This document shows positions 24,001 to 24,043 of a stretch of DNA of 24,043 nucleotides, piece by piece. The notes beneath the pieces were generated by a model that worked only from the letters and a program-made list of their open reading frames with translations, was not told the origin of the DNA and did not search any database. Position 1 is the first letter of the stretch. Each line of letters opens with the position of its first letter. Location: contig DEAF01000001.1 in assembly GCA_002346625.1 (NCBI GenBank), forward strand, positions 57,033 to 81,075. Direction: 5' to 3'. A program made the position numbers and the translations under genes. This stretch comes from Gemmatimonadales bacterium UBA2989. Lineage in GTDB: Bacteria > Gemmatimonadota > Gemmatimonadetes > Longimicrobiales > Gaopeijiaceae.

Positions 24001-24043
24001 GGCGGAGTAGCTCAGTTGGTTAGAGCAGCGGAATCATAATCCG
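24001..24043 (+). tRNA. tRNA-Met (anticodon CAT), cut by the window end
   Basis: The 5' acceptor strand GGCGGAG starts at 24001. The D arm is GCTC-loop-GAGC, with the TTGGTTA loop. The anticodon stem GCGGA/TCCG encloses the seven-base loop ATCATAA, giving anticodon CAT. The overall sequence resembles elongator tRNA-Met more than tRNA-Ile2 with lysidine or initiator tRNA. The variable region, T arm and 3' acceptor strand lie outside the window, so the choice among the three CAT tRNAs is not final. Confidence 0.88.

Noticed and set aside
1..24043. Search for a new defence, mobile or secretion system
   Set aside because: Every larger ORF matches a core metabolic, repair, translation or division family, there are no repeats or integrase-like genes, and composition is uniform by eye.

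Overview
The window reads as an ordinary, densely packed stretch of bacterial chromosome. Every gene I can support lies on the + strand, coding is close to continuous, and adjacent genes often overlap by a few bases or sit a few bases apart. I see no insertion sequence, phage gene, CRISPR array, toxin-antitoxin pair or defence cassette, and no block whose codon or base use stands out. The DNA is moderately AT-rich. Many starts are GTG, one is TTG, and Shine-Dalgarno sites range from good to absent. The combination of Rex, a Minf_1886-type protein (a family known mainly from Planctomycetes, Verrucomicrobia and Gemmatimonadota), leucine dehydrogenase and the eno-ftsB-tRNA-Met order makes me lean weakly towards a Gemmatimonadota-like or PVC/FCB-like organism. 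This is inference from gene content; no 16S or other marker confirms it.

Layout. Bases 91-2895 hold a carboxymuconolactone-decarboxylase-fold protein coupled to the GTPase Obg, then DnaJ. A 243-base gap (2896-3138) contains a perfect TATAAT box and an unexplained 54-codon ORF. Bases 3139-8200 hold yqeY, DNA primase (dnaG), a coiled-coil C4 zinc-ribbon protein and recJ. Bases 8197-10219 form a tightly overlapped rsmD-coaD-pta set, followed by a lone STAS anti-anti-sigma protein (10270-10584) and rsmA (10652-11470).

The most informative regulatory site is at 11467-11512: a likely sigma70 promoter whose -10 box and start region are overlapped by a near-perfect Rex operator, directly ahead of rex (11547-12188). 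After rex come thiolase, 3-hydroxybutyryl-CoA dehydrogenase, acyl-CoA dehydrogenase and leucine dehydrogenase (12269-16728). These genes generate or consume NADH or reduced flavin, so a redox-sensing regulator beside them makes physiological sense. Crotonase, electron-transfer flavoprotein and branched-chain keto acid dehydrogenase are not in the window, so neither a complete butyryl-CoA route nor a complete leucine degradation route is encoded here.

Bases 16778-18747 hold glyA, a Minf_1886-like gene and a small unknown four-cysteine protein preceded by a hairpin. Bases 18885-23874 form a second coupled run: the NAD(P)HX repair enzyme nnr, thiL, plsC, eno and the divisome protein ftsB/divIC. 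The window ends inside a tRNA with a CAT anticodon, probably elongator tRNA-Met. I did not find a convincing novel system. The items most worth a second look are the Rex operator and its neighbourhood, the unexplained ORF upstream of yqeY, the lone STAS gene, and the small four-cysteine protein.
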